In this document: positions 8,453-18,162 of the stretch, piece after piece | Layout of the letters: every line of letters begins with the position of its first letter | Position numbering within the stretch: position 1 is the first letter of the stretch | NCBI GenBank assembly: GCA_902801475.1 | Contig: CADCIO010000025.1 | Location: 1-41,991 of the forward strand | From: an uncultured Bacteroidales bacterium | Lineage (GTDB): Bacteria > Bacteroidota > Bacteroidia > Bacteroidales > Bacteroidaceae | Length of the DNA stretch: 41,991 bases | Reading direction: 5' to 3' | Notes under the pieces: model-generated | Seen by the model: only the letters and a program-made list of their open reading frames with translations | What the model was told of the DNA's origin: nothing | The model's database searches: none | Made by a program: the position numbers and the translations under genes

Positions 8453-11400
8453 CTATTCTTTTTTCTTTGCTTTCTGCTCTTTCTGTCTCATCCTTCTGCG
8501 CATGCTTTCGAAGTCACGTCGCCATGAGAGTCCTATGCCCTGGGTGTTGAGGGTCGCTTTGGTGAAATAGCGGTCGTTGGTCTGGTTGTAGGCCTTGACA
8601 TAGAGGTTTCCCTTCTTGTCCATCCTCCATTTCACTTCGAAATCGCCGATGAAGCTGGAACGGTTGGTCATGGCGTTGTCGCGGTAACCAAAAGCTCCAT
8701 TGATGAGCAGACGCTCGTCGAGGAGACGACCTTCGAGGATGCCTTCTACATCGAGGTCATCCCATCCTTTCTCACCTGTTGTGACCGACGAACCGAAGTT
8801 CCAGTTGCTGTCTCTGCCTATCATGTTGCTGAGCATCTGGTTGATCTGTCCGCTGAGCGTGGAAGAGAGTAGGGAGTTCATGGCTTGTCCCGAGTTGCCG
8901 TTACCATTGGCACGTGCATATTCATTCGGATAGAAACGTCCCAATCCGAGCAGATAAATCATCTGTGTGTTCATCTCCTCCTCAGAGTTGATCATGGAGC
9001 GCACCAGCTGGCGTGTCTCCTCATTCACATTCGGCAAGTCCATGTTGAACTTGAAGTCCATATTGCCCAACTTACCCGTGATGTCAAGAATACAGATGAC
9101 CTTCACCTTGTTGTTCTGCGAAAAGGCAGTAGTGGATGTGAGGTCGCTGAGCGGCACAGAATTGATGGTGTGGTGGCATATCAGATGGATGTTGGCATCG
9201 AAAGGATTACCGTTGAACTCTACCAGCGAACCAGGTTGCAAGGCAAGGTCTCTGAAGATGATGTCCTGCAGATAGAGTCTGTACGAACCTGACGAGATGT
9301 TGTAGTTTCCAAACATCTGGAAAGACCCCTTGTTGTACCAGTTTGCCTTGATATGGGCATTGCCGAAAGTACGCATATAGCCGTCCTCAATGTTGTCCAT
9401 GCGAAGCTTGACCTCACAGGCAGGCGTAAGGTTGATGTCGAAGTTGATGAAGATGTCGCTGGCATAGTTCTTCTTTGCTTCCTTGACGATCGTCAGAGAA
9501 TCTTTGACCACAGGGCGTTCCTCAAGGTTGGGTTGCAGCGCTTGAGAATTGAGCGTCATCACGGAATCTCGGTCTCTGAACTCAATGAATGAACTTCCTG
9601 TGATGGCATCAGGTGTTGCTGCATCATAGGCAAATACAGAACCTCGTGTGGGTGTGACGTTGGCGTTCACATAGAGGGGGTGCCCGTCACTTCCGTCAAT
9701 GGTCAAATCACCATCGGCAAAGACGGTGGCAAGGAACTTGTCGCTGTTGAACTCCTTCTCGTCGTATGCCAGCAGTTCATGAAGGTCTGTCTGGAAATGG
9801 TAGGCAAAGTTCTTCATGTTGCGATGCGTCACTTGACCGTTGAGCACAGAGCGATGTCCGAAGCGGTCGTAGATGCTGATATTGGGGAAGTCGAACAGAT
9901 AGGGGCGTATGTGGACGGTGTCACCCTCGATGTGGTAAGGCACATTGGTGGCACGAAGCCGCAAGTTCATGGTGGGCACAGCATCGGCCAAGATGTTGAC
10001 ATTGTTGAATGGACCGATGATGCTGACTGGTCCCGTCACATAGCCAGACACCTCCTTGAACACACCTCCCAAGAAACCATGAATGAAGGAGGCGTTCGTG
10101 TGATGAGTGTTCACATCCAGGCGCATATCGTTCTTGGCAGGCGAAATCCAACCATTCACCGTTGTGGTGCCTGTCACATCCTGCTCTCTGCCGGTCAATC
10201 CGTCAGGCACTTTGTAGTGATCCACCATACGTCCGTCAACGATGATGCCATCCACTTCCTTGTCCCAATGGGCACTGATGTTGGCATCGCCCATCGGTCC
10301 TTCTTGAATGGAGAGGTCTTCCACAAAGAGGTTTGTCCTTACATCAGGCACACCGCCTCCCAGCACATTGTTCACGACAGCACGTCCGGATGCCTTACCG
10401 GCAAATCGCACCACATTCCAGTTGACCAACGACATGATGTACTGGATTTCGAGGTTGTTCAGCGTCGCCACCAATGAGTCGGTGGGCAAGTCAGATGCCT
10501 TTCCGTCGATAGCCAAGAAACTGTTGGTGTTATTGTTGGCAAACCTGACGTTGTGACACTCAATGTTCTTCTTATAGAGGGAGATGGTAGCAGGAGAGAC
10601 TGTCCATGCCGTATCGTTGATGACAGCCGTCGATTTTCTCAAGGCAATGTCCGTCTTCATGCTGCCCGCTGAATCGCTCAACTGGATGACGGGCAGAACC
10701 TGCAGCATGATATTGTTGCTTCCTGTCGTGTTCACGTAGAGGTCGCTGACAATGCGGTTGTCGTGCACATCGGCCATCACGTCAAACTTGGTGGATGTAG
10801 AAGGTATGTCGTCATCATCGCTTTCCTTGAAGGTGGACGCGATGGCATGCACATTCATATTGTCGTTGTTGGAATTGCACGCCACAGCGATGTCGTTATA
10901 GGGCGTCTCGTTGTAGATGACGTTGGGTGCATCCAGTTGGAACGACATCTTTTCCTCTGCTGCATTCAGGTTGCCGAAGATGCGGATAGGGGTTCCGATG
11001 CTGTAATCTGCATCAATGAAATGGTGCAGGATGGGAGCGTCAGTCACAGTCAGGTCGTAGGTAAAGTGGGCTGTAGAGGGAATGTGACTGTTCGTTTGAG
11101 GTTTGAAGATGATGGGCAGATGATGTGACATCTGTTGGATGAAACTCTGGGCGATGTCCGTCAACGTCGTTTCTCCCTGTATATTGCCCGACACCACATC
11201 GCTCTTCACCACATACCTGCTTTCCCCATTGCCCAACTGTTCGGCTTGGAGCATGATGCCGTCAAGGTGGTATTGATCAGTGGGCGTTACGAGGTTGATG
11301 TCCTCCAAGGCAGCATCGCCATACAAGTGTTCGAAATCTGTTCCCTGCATATGGATATTGCCATTGAGCGAAAGACTTTCACCGACATGTTCATTCTTGA

Positions 11401-12949
11401 GATTCAGATTGTTAGGTCTAAAGTTCTCAAGTATTACATTCAAATCAATATTCTTTGTTGGACAGTCTGTGTAGGCGAAATCTGCATTGGCCTTCACGTT
11501 CTCATCGTCAATGCTGGCAGTACCAGAAAGCTGTGTTGAGGTGCTTCGTGCATCCAAGTTGATGTTCTGGTAGTTGTAGCCGTTGTAGTGGATATTGTAG
11601 ATGGTGCCCGTCGCCTTGCCCACAGGGAAAGGTTTCGTGCTTTCCAGATTCATGGCAAGGTCAAGGTCGAACGAGGTGGTGCCGAATCGCTCATCCTCTT
11701 GCAATTTGCCAATGTCGATGCTGTCGCCACGTAGCGTACCTGTCAGGAAATGTTCCTTGTCGTACGCGAGATCGTATGTGGCTTTTCCGATGCCTGTCAA
11801 GATATTGCCTTGCGATACCAGTTCTCCATCAGCCTTGTAATCCACCGTTCCTTCGTATGCCACTTCTTTCAAGGCATTGAAAAGATGCTCCTGGTGGTGC
11901 TCTGGTGCCAAAGCGTCAGCCCAAGCCTGCATTTCGTCGCTACTGATGCGCAACTTGCTGATGTTCGCATGGATGTCACGTTTCTCTTTGTCGAGAGGGT
12001 GGGAGAGAAGCGCTGTGGCTTGCAGCATCATTCCTTCGTTCTCAGCGTTGATGTTACACTCCTTCACCCGTATTTCTTCTTCGTTACCTTCAGCTGTGAT
12101 GCTGAGGTTCAGGGTTTGGTTCAGCGGGGATAGTTTGTCGTAGAGTGGGGCAAGGTCTTTTGGGGTGATGTATCCGTTGAGACTGGTCGTACGGAAATCA
12201 AATTTCTTGTTCGATTCCCATTCTCCGTAGGTCACTAAGAGCGAATCCAACGCAAGCTGTGAATGGGGCATCGTCAGATTCAAGTCCGACAGCGTGGCAC
12301 GCTGCTTGTTGCCCACAAGTTTCAGACTGGTGTCATGAACCGTCAGTCCAGAGTTGAGCTCCTCGCCCTGCAAACGACGTACATTCACGTTCAGCGAGTC
12401 ATCCGTCAGGCAGCGCAACACCACGTTCATGCCAAAGTCGTGCAGGTTCAGGTGGTTCGCATCCAACTTCCCCTGATGTTGGGCTTCCGACTTCACATCG
12501 TAGGTCACGTCAGTATGGCGCATGATGAGCGAGCCGATGTGCAGGTTGAGCGGAGTAGGTTCCTCCTTTTCCTCCTTCGTGAAGGCGTCAATGATGAATT
12601 GAAAGTTGGGTGGGCTGTCAGGCGTCTCTTTGTAGAGCGTCGCCTTGGTGCCAAACAATTGCGCTGTGCCGATGTCCACCCGATTCGACAGCAGCTCTAT
12701 CAAGTCGATGCTGGCAGAAGCACGTGCGATGCTCGCCATCTTCTGCCCGTTAGGTTCATAAAGGGTCAGGTCATTCACGACCACACGATTGAGAAAACCC
12801 AGACTGACGCTTCCGATTTCCACCTTCGACCCCAGTTGTTCTGATAGCAAATTAGCCGTCCAGTTTGCCAACGCACTTTGCATGAATGGCAAACTGAACA
12901 GTAGGACAATACCTGCATAGAGAGCTATGAGGCCGCCTACCACATTCAC
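8453..12949 (-). CDS. tamB: TamB-family translocation and assembly module / AsmA-like protein
   Basis: 1498 residues. One N-terminal membrane anchor (LIALYAGIVLLFSLPF, residues 7-22) is followed by a very long, repetitive beta-rich region. The C-terminal TamB (DUF490) domain follows, recognised around GSFQMFGNYNISSGSYRLYL and LVEFNGNPFDANIHL. Proteins of this type span the periplasm and are implicated in outer-membrane protein assembly or lipid transport. The start is unusual: the frame opens after TGA at 12986-12988 and has no ATG before residue 71. The GTG at 12949, just before the anchor, is the best start, with a weak AAAAGG about 15 nt upstream. It follows ribH by 43 nt, so it is probably co-transcribed. 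No TamA partner is in the window. Confidence 0.88.
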   Translation of the reverse strand: MNVVGGLIALYAGIVLLFSLPFMQSALANWTANLLSEQLGSKVEIGSVSLGFLNRVVVNDLTLYEPNGQKMASIARASASIDLIELLSNRVDIGTAQLFGTKATLYKETPDSPPNFQFIIDAFTKEEKEEPTPLNLHIGSLIMRHTDVTYDVKSEAQHQGKLDANHLNLHDFGMNVVLRCLTDDSLNVNVRRLQGEELNSGLTVHDTSLKLVGNKQRATLSDLNLTMPHSQLALDSLLVTYGEWESNKKFDFRTTSLNGYITPKDLAPLYDKLSPLNQTLNLSITAEGNEEEIRVKECNINAENEGMMLQATALLSHPLDKEKRDIHANISKLRISSDEMQAWADALAPEHHQEHLFNALKEVAYEGTVDYKADGELVSQGNILTGIGKATYDLAYDKEHFLTGTLRGDSIDIGKLQEDERFGTTSFDLDLAMNLESTKPFPVGKATGTIYNIHYNGYNYQNINLDARSTSTQLSGTASIDDENVKANADFAYTDCPTKNIDLNVILENFRPNNLNLKNEHVGESLSLNGNIHMQGTDFEHLYGDAALEDINLVTPTDQYHLDGIMLQAEQLGNGESRYVVKSDVVSGNIQGETTLTDIAQSFIQQMSHHLPIIFKPQTNSHIPSTAHFTYDLTVTDAPILHHFIDADYSIGTPIRIFGNLNAAEEKMSFQLDAPNVIYNETPYNDIAVACNSNNDNMNVHAIASTFKESDDDDIPSTSTKFDVMADVHDNRIVSDLYVNTTGSNNIMLQVLPVIQLSDSAGSMKTDIALRKSTAVINDTAWTVSPATISLYKKNIECHNVRFANNNTNSFLAIDGKASDLPTDSLVATLNNLEIQYIMSLVNWNVVRFAGKASGRAVVNNVLGGGVPDVRTNLFVEDLSIQEGPMGDANISAHWDKEVDGIIVDGRMVDHYKVPDGLTGREQDVTGTTTVNGWISPAKNDMRLDVNTHHTNASFIHGFLGGVFKEVSGYVTGPVSIIGPFNNVNILADAVPTMNLRLRATNVPYHIEGDTVHIRPYLFDFPNISIYDRFGHRSVLNGQVTHRNMKNFAYHFQTDLHELLAYDEKEFNSDKFLATVFADGDLTIDGSDGHPLYVNANVTPTRGSVFAYDAATPDAITGSSFIEFRDRDSVMTLNSQALQPNLEERPVVKDSLTIVKEAKKNYASDIFINFDINLTPACEVKLRMDNIEDGYMRTFGNAHIKANWYNKGSFQMFGNYNISSGSYRLYLQDIIFRDLALQPGSLVEFNGNPFDANIHLICHHTINSVPLSDLTSTTAFSQNNKVKVICILDITGKLGNMDFKFNMDLPNVNEETRQLVRSMINSEEEMNTQMIYLLGLGRFYPNEYARANGNGNSGQAMNSLLSSTLSGQINQMLSNMIGRDSNWNFGSSVTTGEKGWDDLDVEGILEGRLLDERLLINGAFGYRDNAMTNRSSFIGDFEVKWRMDKKGNLYVKAYNQTNDRYFTKATLNTQGIGLSWRRDFESMRRRMRQKEQKAKKKE

Positions 12950-12992
12950 TAATATTTTCTCAAGCCTTTTCAGTTCTTCAACGCTTCAGTTT

Positions 12993-13484
12993 TCAATTCT
13001 TCAGTCTTTTCCTGAAGTCCACCATCTTGATGGCAGTCACGGCACACTCGTCGCCCTTGTTGCCCATTGCGCCGCCAGCACGTTCTTCTGCCTGTTGCAT
13101 GTCGAGCGTGGTGATGAGTCCGTAGATGACGGGCACATCCTGCACAGCGTTCAGACGAGCCAGACCGTAGGTTACGCCCTGACAGATGTAGCGGTCGTGA
13201 GGGGTGTCACCACGAATGACACATCCGATAGCGATGACGGCATCCACGCCCGTCTTCACCATCTGCGAAGCACCATACACGAGTTCAAAGCTGCCTGGCA
13301 CCGTCATCACCGTGATGTCCTCAGGAAACACGCCGTTCTTCATCAGCGTCTGCTTTGCTCCTTCCAGCAATGCAGCTGTGATGTTCTCGTTCCATTCAGC
13401 CACCACAATGCCCATCTTCATTCCTGTAGCATTGGGTACAGCATTGATGTCATAGTCGGAAAGGTTGTGATTCTTTGTAGCCAT
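12993..13484 (-). CDS. ribH: 6,7-dimethyl-8-ribityllumazine synthase
   Basis: 163 residues, normal length for the riboflavin-pathway enzyme that condenses 3,4-dihydroxybutanone 4-phosphate with the ribityl-aminopyrimidine. Motifs present are VPGSFEL (62-68), [14 protein letters not shown] with the catalytic His96, and [12 protein letters not shown] with Arg135. It forms icosahedral or pentameric assemblies in the cytoplasm. Upstream is a TPR protein gene, a common Bacteroidetes neighbour, and downstream is tamB. The ATG at 13484 has no purine-rich ribosome site, as is usual in this phylum. Confidence 0.97.
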   Translation of the reverse strand: MATKNHNLSDYDINAVPNATGMKMGIVVAEWNENITAALLEGAKQTLMKNGVFPEDITVMTVPGSFELVYGASQMVKTGVDAVIAIGCVIRGDTPHDRYICQGVTYGLARLNAVQDVPVIYGLITTLDMQQAEERAGGAMGNKGDECAVTAIKMVDFRKRLKN

Positions 13485-13499
13485 AATATAAATAAGTTA

Positions 13500-13591
13500 A
13501 AAAGTGAAAAACTAAAAACTAAAAGTGAAGATTACTTGGCTTACAGAAGGCTGTGGTAACTTTTACTTTTAGTTTTTAGTTTTTCACTTTT
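13500..13591. repeat. Perfect 27-bp inverted repeat built of heptamers
   Basis: Arms 13500-13526 and 13565-13591 are exact reverse complements around a 38-nt loop. Each arm is A- or T-rich and contains the heptamer AAAAACT in tandem. It fills most of the gap between the TPR gene and ribH. It could act as a terminator or mRNA-processing hairpin, or it could be a small repeat element. Confidence 0.9.
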
Positions 13592-13608
13592 AGTTGTCTT
13601 ATTCTTTT

Positions 13609-14289
13609 TTATTTTGTTGCTCTTTCGATATACATGTCAATCTCTTGGGAGAGTGGGCTGCGGAAGTACTGCTTCTTGATCTTGTTGTAGAGCTCCACAG
13701 CCTTGTCGTTTTGGCCGAGAGACTCATACACCTCGCCAGCCTGCAGGAGGAACACTGGGCTTACTGCATCGTTGTCAGCCTCCTCAGCTGCCTTGATGAG
13801 TGTTTTGATGCCCTTCTCGTTGTCGCCCTTCTTCACGTAGAGGTTACCCAGCGCTGCGATGGCAGCAGGAGAAACCATGTCGTCATCCTGAGCGTCGAAG
13901 TCCTCCAACATCTTGATGGCCTCATCCACCTTGTCTGTCTTCGCATAAGCCAGACCAGCATAAAGCTTAGCCACGTTAGCAGTCTCAGTGCCACCGAACT
14001 CGTCGATGATCTTCAGGAACCCCTTCACGTTACCTTCACCCTTCAGCGCCTGTTCGTACTGCTGCTGAGCGAAAGCTGTCTGTGCACCGACAATAGCCTT
14101 CTGTGCCTCCAGTTCCTTACCAGCCATGTAGTGCTTGTAAGTGTAAACACCAGCCACGATCACGATGATGGCACCGAGCACAATGGCGATTTTCTTCCAG
14201 TTCTTTTCGATGAAAGCCTCGCCCTTGCTCAGTTGCACGTCAAGTGCGATAGGCTCATCAGTTACTTGTTGTTTTTTGTTTTTTGCCAT
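13609..14289 (-). CDS. Membrane-anchored tetratricopeptide repeat protein (YfgM-like)
   Basis: 226 residues. A short cytoplasmic, Lys-rich N-terminus is followed by one transmembrane helix (about 34-52, IAIVLGAIIVIVAGVYTYKHY) and then TPR units on the periplasmic side, for example around 103-135, 137-170 and 173-206. The layout is that of the TPR_21/YfgM group, which bind periplasmic chaperones or client proteins in other bacteria. It is upstream of ribH on the same strand, but a 27-bp perfect inverted repeat lies between them. It has its own clear promoter 97-128 nt upstream. The exact role here is unknown. Confidence 0.85.
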   Translation of the reverse strand: MAKNKKQQVTDEPIALDVQLSKGEAFIEKNWKKIAIVLGAIIVIVAGVYTYKHYMAGKELEAQKAIVGAQTAFAQQQYEQALKGEGNVKGFLKIIDEFGGTETANVAKLYAGLAYAKTDKVDEAIKMLEDFDAQDDDMVSPAAIAALGNLYVKKGDNEKGIKTLIKAAEEADNDAVSPVFLLQAGEVYESLGQNDKAVELYNKIKKQYFRSPLSQEIDMYIERATK

Positions 14290-14385
14290 AATTATAATGA
14301 TTTTTTAATATTTTACCTTCATTGGTTTTTGAGTTTCGCACAGCGCATTGGTTGCCCATAGCGCATGAGCTGGACAAAAATCATG

Positions 14386-14417
14386 CAAAATTACGACATT
14401 TTCCTCAACCCACCAAA
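14386..14417 (-). promoter_or_regulatory. Promoter of the TPR gene
   Basis: On the minus strand a TTTG -33 box (14414-14417) and TAATTTTG -7 box (14386-14393) are spaced by 20 nt. The -33 box lies in the extended sequence GGGAAAAGTTTGGTGGG, which also occurs at the C10-protease promoter. Confidence 0.8.
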
Positions 14418-14481
14418 CTTTTCCCACATTTATTTGAAAAAAGCACTATTTCATTTCTATTCTGCGATTAATTGATGTTCA

Positions 14482-17400
14482 TCATTTCACATAAATCTTC
14501 CGATTACCAATAATGTAGAAACCAGAAGGGAGGTTCTCTATGCCTTGCTCAGCGGTGCGCACTTTCACCCCTTGCACATCATAGATATCGAAGGAACGAC
14601 CATACACGCTTTGGATGGCAGAAACATCGCTCACGTAGTCTTTGTAGGTGAGGTAGCCAGGAGAGCCCTTTTCATCCAGACAGGCATAATCCGACCCGGC
14701 ATGGTTGGCATTATATCGAGTGCCCAGCTCGCCTGTCAGCACATTGCATCCTAAGAACATGTTCGTGTTGGACTTCACATTTTCTATAGTCCAATCCCTG
14801 TACACATAGATGGTGTTCAACGCACGGCAATGGGCAAACATCTTGTCCATATTGGTCACACTCAGCGCATAGAATGCCGTGAGGTCGATGGAGGTCAATG
14901 AAGTGCAGTTTTCGAACATGCTGGCCATATTCGTGACCTTGTCGGTATTGAACGAGTTCAAATTCACCTCTGTCAACGACGAACAATAGGAGAACATCTC
15001 TTTCATGTTGGTGACCTTGGCTGTGTTGAACTGTCGGACATCAAGGTCGGTCAACGAAGTGCATCTCATGAACATACCCGCCATGTTTTCTACATTGGTG
15101 GTGTTGAGTCCGTTCAGGCTTAGGTGTTCCATATAAGAGCAGTTGTAGAACATCCTTTCCATGCTGGTCACGTTGCTCGTGTTGAGCATGCCCACCTTGA
15201 GTTCCTTCAACGAATAGCAGTCGGTAAACATCTCTGTCATATCCGTTACGTTAACGGTGTTCAACTTGCTCACATCCAATGCCGTCAGGGCAGAACACCC
15301 ATAGAACATCCGCCTCATATTCTCCACATTCTCCGTGTTGAAGTGGGTTACGTCCAACGTCTTCAGCGACGTGCACTCAGAGAACATCCCTTCCATATTG
15401 GTGGCTTCAGTCGTGTTCAGGTTCTCAATGCCCACGATTTCCTTCAGTTTCTTACAGCCAGCAAAGAAATTACGGAAGTTGGTCATCATGAATGAAGCAA
15501 ATGACGGGTCGAACACACAGGTGGTGAGAGAGGACTTCACTGTGCTCACAGCACCGTTATATGAGAGCATCCTCCCTTCACGATTCTTTTTCTCGCCATC
15601 GTAATAGAAGGTCAACGTTCCCTTCTCGTCATACACAGCGTATGCCGTATAGATGGCATTGGCATTCAGCTTGTTGGTCAAGTAACCAGGGTCGTCCAAC
15701 ATGTCGAAATGCGCATAATCCAATCCCACATGCGTCTCGTCATATTTCGTGCCGGCACCACCTACCAACTCATAACATCCTGAGAACATGTCCTCTCCAG
15801 ACTTCACATTCGTCAGCATCCAACCATCACTTGCCTCAATGGTCTTCAAAGCATAGCAATATGCGAACATTTTATCCATATTGGTGCATTTCTCCGTATA
15901 GAACGAACTGGCATCAAGGCTGGTCAGCGAGTGGCAGTATGAGAACATGTATTCCATGTCGGTGACATTTCCTGTGTTGAAATGGCTCAAATCAAGGCTG
16001 GTCAAGGATGAGCAAGATGAGAACATAAATCCCATATTGGTGACATTCCTTGTGTTGAAAGGGGTAACATCAAGGTTGGTCAATGAAGAGCATCCTGCAA
16101 ACATCGATGTCATATTGGTAACCTTCCCTGTATCGAACTTGCTCACATCAAGGTTGGTAAGCGAGTGGCAGTATGCAAACATCCATCCCATGTTGGTAAC
16201 CTTCTTCGTGTTGAAATGAGTCACATCAAGGCTAGTTAATGAAGAACAATCATCAAACATACCCTCCATGTTGGTGACATTTTCTGTGTTGAAGTTGCTC
16301 ACATCAAGACTGGTCAAGGAAGAACAAGATGAGAACATATATCCCATATTAGTGACATTCCTTGTATTGAAATGGGTCACATCAAGGCTGGTCAATGAAT
16401 GGCATCCAGCAAACATCGATCTCATATTGGTGACATTCTCTGTGTTGAACTTGCTCACATCAAGGTCTTTCAACGAAGAACAACCAGAGAACATGCATTC
16501 CATGTTTGTAACACTCTCTGTGTTGAAACTGCTTAAATCAAGGTTGATAAGCGAAGAACATCCTAAGAACATGTATCCAGCATCTCTCACAGAGATCATA
16601 TTGAGATTTTCTAAGCCTGTGATTGTTTCCAATTTCTTGAATCCCTCAAACATTCTACTTGCTGACTTTATACGGTAATTCTTGAACGATGGGTCAATCA
16701 CACACTTAACGGTAGCATTCTTTGTGTATTCGGGAATCTTCTTATAGGGAAAAACGAGACCCTCACGATGGTCACGTTGATCATCATAATAATAGGTTAA
16801 TACACCTTTGTTATATACAGCGTATGCAGATGGTGTATTGGACTTCAGTGGCTGAAGGCCTAGCACTGCATATTGATCTTGGTTGAAGGTTGGGATATTG
16901 GACAAAAGAAAAAATCCATCCGAAGATCCACCCCATCCAAAATTCACATGGAAATAGTTTGGGTTATTGTACCCGTCTATTACGTAGGCATGTCCTGAAC
17001 CAGCGCCATACCCACTATATAGGATGGGACGCCCCTCAACTAATTCATCATAGAGCATTTGTTCCCAATTATCAGAAGTGTAGTCGGATGCCCATAAGCA
17101 CTCATGATTGCCATCATAACTGAAATAATTCGAAAAAGCTTCACCTGCCATAAATAAAGACGCACCACTTTCCCTTGGAGTGTAATCCATCTCTACAGCA
17201 ACGCCACACATCCTCATCAGCATGGCCACAGCATCTGCTTGTACCTGAGTGTATCCACTCGAATAAGAAGATAACATGTTTGCCCAATCTATTTTGTAAT
17301 CCTTCGGGCTAATATCAGAAACCAACATCTGCAAAGAACTCGTTACATAGTCTGGTATCTTTTTATGCATTTGTTCTGGCCATCGGTGGTAATACATTAT

Positions 17401-17955
17401 CTGAGCCATAGCAGTTGCCACACAACCCGTCACACATCTTGCGCCTTGATATTGAGGACATTTATTATTATAAGGGGCTCCTTGATTCCAATGGCAATGA
17501 AGCATCGGACTAATTGAACCGCCTGATACAACCTTTCTCTGCGCCACTTCCACCTCAGGATGCTCACGTACATATTCTATTTGTTTTGCATATCCATCCA
17601 GTAGCCCCTGCATATTGGAAGGGATATTGTCCGCATCAAAAGTGCTTTCATACGAATAACCCAACACATCAGGCAGGCGTTCATCGCCACTCACAATCAC
17701 ATAGCCGCCATTGGCATCATCATTGAACACATAATACTCATCCTGCTCATTAGCCAACCGCAGTTGTGGTGCTGTTCTGGGTGCTTTCCGTTTCGTTCTA
17801 CCATCCGCATAACTTCCCTGCATCAGAAACTCCAATGCCTTCTGCTCTGCCGCTTCTTCCGACACCTGTTGTGCATACATGCCGATAGCGCTCATCCACA
17901 GGACGAACGACACACAAATAGTATGACAAATACCTTGTTTCATAGTCTTGGCCAT
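14482..17955 (-). CDS. Secreted C10 (streptopain-like) cysteine protease fused to BspA/DUF285 repeats
   Basis: 1157 residues. A signal peptide (to about AQ at 28-29) and a Spi-type propeptide (about 30-145, including DANGGYVIVSGDERLPDVLGY) precede the peptidase C10 domain (about 150-370). The nucleophile is C178 in VTGCVATAMAQIMYYHRWP, the base is H322 in SGHAYVIDGY, and FHVNFGWGG supplies the N338/W341 region. Two similar modules follow. Each starts with YAVY...LT(F/Y)YYD and a DPSF strand, then 26-residue BspA/DUF285 repeats (9 units at 469-702, 7 units at 864-1045), and ends near GYLT. The last ~40 residues (FDIYDVQGVKVRT...GFYIIGNRKIYVK) resemble Por/type IX sorting tails. The family includes interpain and streptopain, which cleave host proteins. 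The repeats probably mediate adhesion or target binding. Confidence 0.92.
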   Translation of the reverse strand: MAKTMKQGICHTICVSFVLWMSAIGMYAQQVSEEAAEQKALEFLMQGSYADGRTKRKAPRTAPQLRLANEQDEYYVFNDDANGGYVIVSGDERLPDVLGYSYESTFDADNIPSNMQGLLDGYAKQIEYVREHPEVEVAQRKVVSGGSISPMLHCHWNQGAPYNNKCPQYQGARCVTGCVATAMAQIMYYHRWPEQMHKKIPDYVTSSLQMLVSDISPKDYKIDWANMLSSYSSGYTQVQADAVAMLMRMCGVAVEMDYTPRESGASLFMAGEAFSNYFSYDGNHECLWASDYTSDNWEQMLYDELVEGRPILYSGYGAGSGHAYVIDGYNNPNYFHVNFGWGGSSDGFFLLSNIPTFNQDQYAVLGLQPLKSNTPSAYAVYNKGVLTYYYDDQRDHREGLVFPYKKIPEYTKNATVKCVIDPSFKNYRIKSASRMFEGFKKLETITGLENLNMISVRDAGYMFLGCSSLINLDLSSFNTESVTNMECMFSGCSSLKDLDVSKFNTENVTNMRSMFAGCHSLTSLDVTHFNTRNVTNMGYMFSSCSSLTSLDVSNFNTENVTNMEGMFDDCSSLTSLDVTHFNTKKVTNMGWMFAYCHSLTNLDVSKFDTGKVTNMTSMFAGCSSLTNLDVTPFNTRNVTNMGFMFSSCSSLTSLDLSHFNTGNVTDMEYMFSYCHSLTSLDASSFYTEKCTNMDKMFAYCYALKTIEASDGWMLTNVKSGEDMFSGCYELVGGAGTKYDETHVGLDYAHFDMLDDPGYLTNKLNANAIYTAYAVYDEKGTLTFYYDGEKKNREGRMLSYNGAVSTVKSSLTTCVFDPSFASFMMTNFRNFFAGCKKLKEIVGIENLNTTEATNMEGMFSECTSLKTLDVTHFNTENVENMRRMFYGCSALTALDVSKLNTVNVTDMTEMFTDCYSLKELKVGMLNTSNVTSMERMFYNCSYMEHLSLNGLNTTNVENMAGMFMRCTSLTDLDVRQFNTAKVTNMKEMFSYCSSLTEVNLNSFNTDKVTNMASMFENCTSLTSIDLTAFYALSVTNMDKMFAHCRALNTIYVYRDWTIENVKSNTNMFLGCNVLTGELGTRYNANHAGSDYACLDEKGSPGYLTYKDYVSDVSAIQSVYGRSFDIYDVQGVKVRTAEQGIENLPSGFYIIGNRKIYVK
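14821..15366 (-). repeat. Tandem repeat array 2 in the C10 protease gene: 7 x 78 bp
   Basis: Seven consecutive 78-bp units encode 26-residue BspA/DUF285 repeats (residues 864-1045). Consensus is roughly LxxLDVxxFNTxNVTNMxxMF. Units are more diverged from one another than in array 1. Confidence 0.9.
15850..16551 (-). repeat. Tandem repeat array 1 in the C10 protease gene: 9 x 78 bp
   Basis: Nine exact-length 78-bp units encode residues 469-702. Units 2-3 closely resemble units 6-7 (SKF...MFAGC followed by FNTRNVTNMG(Y/F)MFSSCSS). This implies a second-order period of four units (312 bp) and recent segmental duplication. Confidence 0.9.
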
Positions 17956-17994
17956 TTTCTTTATTTTAGATTAGTGAAAGAATCATTGATGTTG

Positions 17995-18026
17995 CAAAGA
18001 TACAGTTTTTTATTAACCCCACCAAA
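17995..18026 (-). promoter_or_regulatory. Promoter of the C10 protease gene
   Basis: On the minus strand TTTG (18023-18026) and TATCTTTG (17995-18002) are exactly 20 nt apart. This is an ideal Bacteroidetes promoter, 40 nt before the ATG. The -33 box is in GGAAAAGTTTGGTGGGG, nearly identical to that of the TPR gene. Confidence 0.85.
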
Positions 18027-18162
18027 CTTTTCCACATTTATAATAATATAGGCGTATCGTTGACCTTGAAACGCTGTGCTGTTTATGATCCCTCGTGGAA
18101 GCGTATTTTCCCCCTCGTAGGGTAGCAATTGTTTCCCTTAGGGGTTACAAAATAAATCGTTC

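Noticed and set aside
14821..16551. Regular 78-bp repeats resembling a CRISPR-like array
   Set aside because: The repeats are coding, contiguous without spacers, and translate to BspA/DUF285 units.
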